Shown here one piece after another: positions 63,160 through 64,000 of a DNA stretch of 64,000 bases. The position numbers were made by a program, and so were the translations under genes. Source of the stretch: Pseudomonas sivasensis (lineage in GTDB: Bacteria > Pseudomonadota > Gammaproteobacteria > Pseudomonadales > Pseudomonadaceae); contig NZ_JAAOWU010000004.1 of the NCBI RefSeq assembly GCF_013778505.1, forward strand, positions 372,001 through 436,000, in the 5' to 3' direction. Under the pieces are notes generated by a model. The model made no database searches. It had not been told where the DNA came from and saw nothing but the letters and a program-made list of their open reading frames with translations. Within the stretch, counting starts at the first letter, position 1, and each line of letters opens with the position of its first letter.

Positions 63160-64000
63160 ATGCGTACAAGCCTCTCGAACAATATCGCACTGGATCTGCC
63201 CTCCTCCGCCCTGAACCCGGACGCAGCATGCCCCGGCCCGTTAGTGCTCAGCCCACGCCTGCACAATAAAGACCTGGCGCCGACCAAGATCGAAGGCCGT
63301 CGATGGGGGCGCTACAGCATCTTTGCGTTGTGGACCAATGACGTGCACAACATCGCCAACTATTCGTTCGCCATTGGCTTATATGCACTGGGCCTCGGCG
63401 GCTGGCAGATCCTGTTATCCCTGGGGATCGGTGCGGCGCTGGTGTACTTCTTCATGAACTTGTCGGGGTATATGGGGCAGAAGACCGGCGTACCGTTTCC
63501 GGTCATCAGCCGTATCAGTTTTGGCATTCACGGCGCACAGATTCCCGCGTTGATCCGTGCGGTCATTGCGATTGCCTGGTTTGGTATCCAGACCTACCTG
63601 GCCTCAGTGGTTTTCCGCGTGCTGCTGACGGCAATTCATCCAGGGTTTGCCGACTATGACCACAACTCAATCCTCGGCCTGTCATCCCTTGGCTGGGCGT
63701 GTTTTGTGGCGATATGGTTCGTACAACTGGTGATCCTGGCCTACGGCATGGAGATGGTACGGCGCTATGAAGGCTTCGCCGGGCCGGTGATTTTGCTGAC
63801 TGTGGCGTCGCTGGCCGGTTGGATGTACTTCCAGGCAGGCGGCAACATTGCCTGGTCGATCCGCGAACCGCTGAGCGGTGGTGAGATGTGGCGCAATATC
63901 TTTGCCGGCGGCGCGCTATGGCTGGCGATCTACGGCACGCTGATCCTCAACTTCTGCGACTTTGCACGCTCTTCGCCGTGCCGCAAGACCATCCTGGTCG
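63160..64000 (+). CDS. NCS1-family nucleobase/hydantoin-type cation symporter (cut by window edge)
   Basis: The first 280 codons of a membrane transporter; the frame is open to the window end. The ATG at 63160 (MRTSLSNNIALDLPSSALNP) has GGAG upstream, and an in-frame ATG at 63142 is an alternative. NCS1 landmarks are LWTNDVHNIANYSFAIGLYA in helix 1, MGQKTGVPFPVISRISFGIH, and IAWFGIQTYLASVVFRVLL. This family imports purines, pyrimidines, hydantoins, allantoin or thiamine. The genes beyond the window would be needed to name the substrate. Confidence 0.88.
   Translation, partial: MRTSLSNNIALDLPSSALNPDAACPGPLVLSPRLHNKDLAPTKIEGRRWGRYSIFALWTNDVHNIANYSFAIGLYALGLGGWQILLSLGIGAALVYFFMNLSGYMGQKTGVPFPVISRISFGIHGAQIPALIRAVIAIAWFGIQTYLASVVFRVLLTAIHPGFADYDHNSILGLSSLGWACFVAIWFVQLVILAYGMEMVRRYEGFAGPVILLTVASLAGWMYFQAGGNIAWSIREPLSGGEMWRNIFAGGALWLAIYGTLILNFCDFARSSPCRKTILV

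Overview
The window reads as chromosomal DNA of a fluorescent Pseudomonas (P. fluorescens group). The support is the gene content and order (zipA-smc, crfX-cmpX-sigX-oprF, prpR-prpB-prpC-acnD-prpF-prpD, rmf-pyrD, ppsA/ppsR), a high-GC coding style, and many copies of the REP/REPIN sequence GTGGGAGGGGGCTTGC. No rRNA, tRNA, insertion sequence, prophage or CRISPR array was seen.

Layout. 1-5206: zipA (cut by the window edge), smc and a GntR regulator, all on the minus strand. 5487-13925: purine catabolism (xdhABC, guanine deaminase), a second GntR regulator and a BenE-type transporter. 13963-22751: housekeeping genes (yggL, dacB, a CHASE/PAS/GGDEF diguanylate cyclase, rlmL, rmf, pyrD). 22838-25521: a four-gene remnant of an SPI-1 (Inv/Mxi-Spa) type III secretion locus: an InvG-like secretin, a SpaO C-terminal fragment, a HilA-like DNA-binding protein and an IagB-like lytic transglycosylase. 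25771-31449: nitrate assimilation (nasS, nasT, nasA, PP2C-kinase fusion, cobA) with a well-resolved sigma-54 promoter and ANTAR antitermination leader, but with no nitrite or nitrate reductase genes. 31507-34345: oprF, sigX, cmpX, crfX. 34431-40598: ZntB-like transporter, RraA-like protein, alpha/beta hydrolase, ppsA and ppsR.

40714-47769 is the most unusual part. A MocR regulator is divergent from an apparent five-gene operon: a DMT exporter, a JAMM/ubiquitin-like/E1/rhodanese fusion protein, a cysteine-synthase-like enzyme, a serine O-acetyltransferase with an unusual C-terminal extension, and an AlaX-type tRNA-editing protein. I infer a sulfur-carrier-protein (thiocarboxylate) route to cysteine or a cysteine-like product, with export.

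47845-56323 is the methylcitrate cycle for propionyl-CoA, interrupted by REPINs of a variant type. 56595-59652 is a three-gene retropepsin / transglutaminase-7TM / ATP-grasp cassette. 59752-62689 holds pabB, thrH and the APS-reductase-type cysH. The window ends inside an NCS1 nucleobase-type transporter.

Coordinates of starts were chosen by ribosome-binding site, overlap and family start. All similarity statements come from recognising motifs, not from a search.
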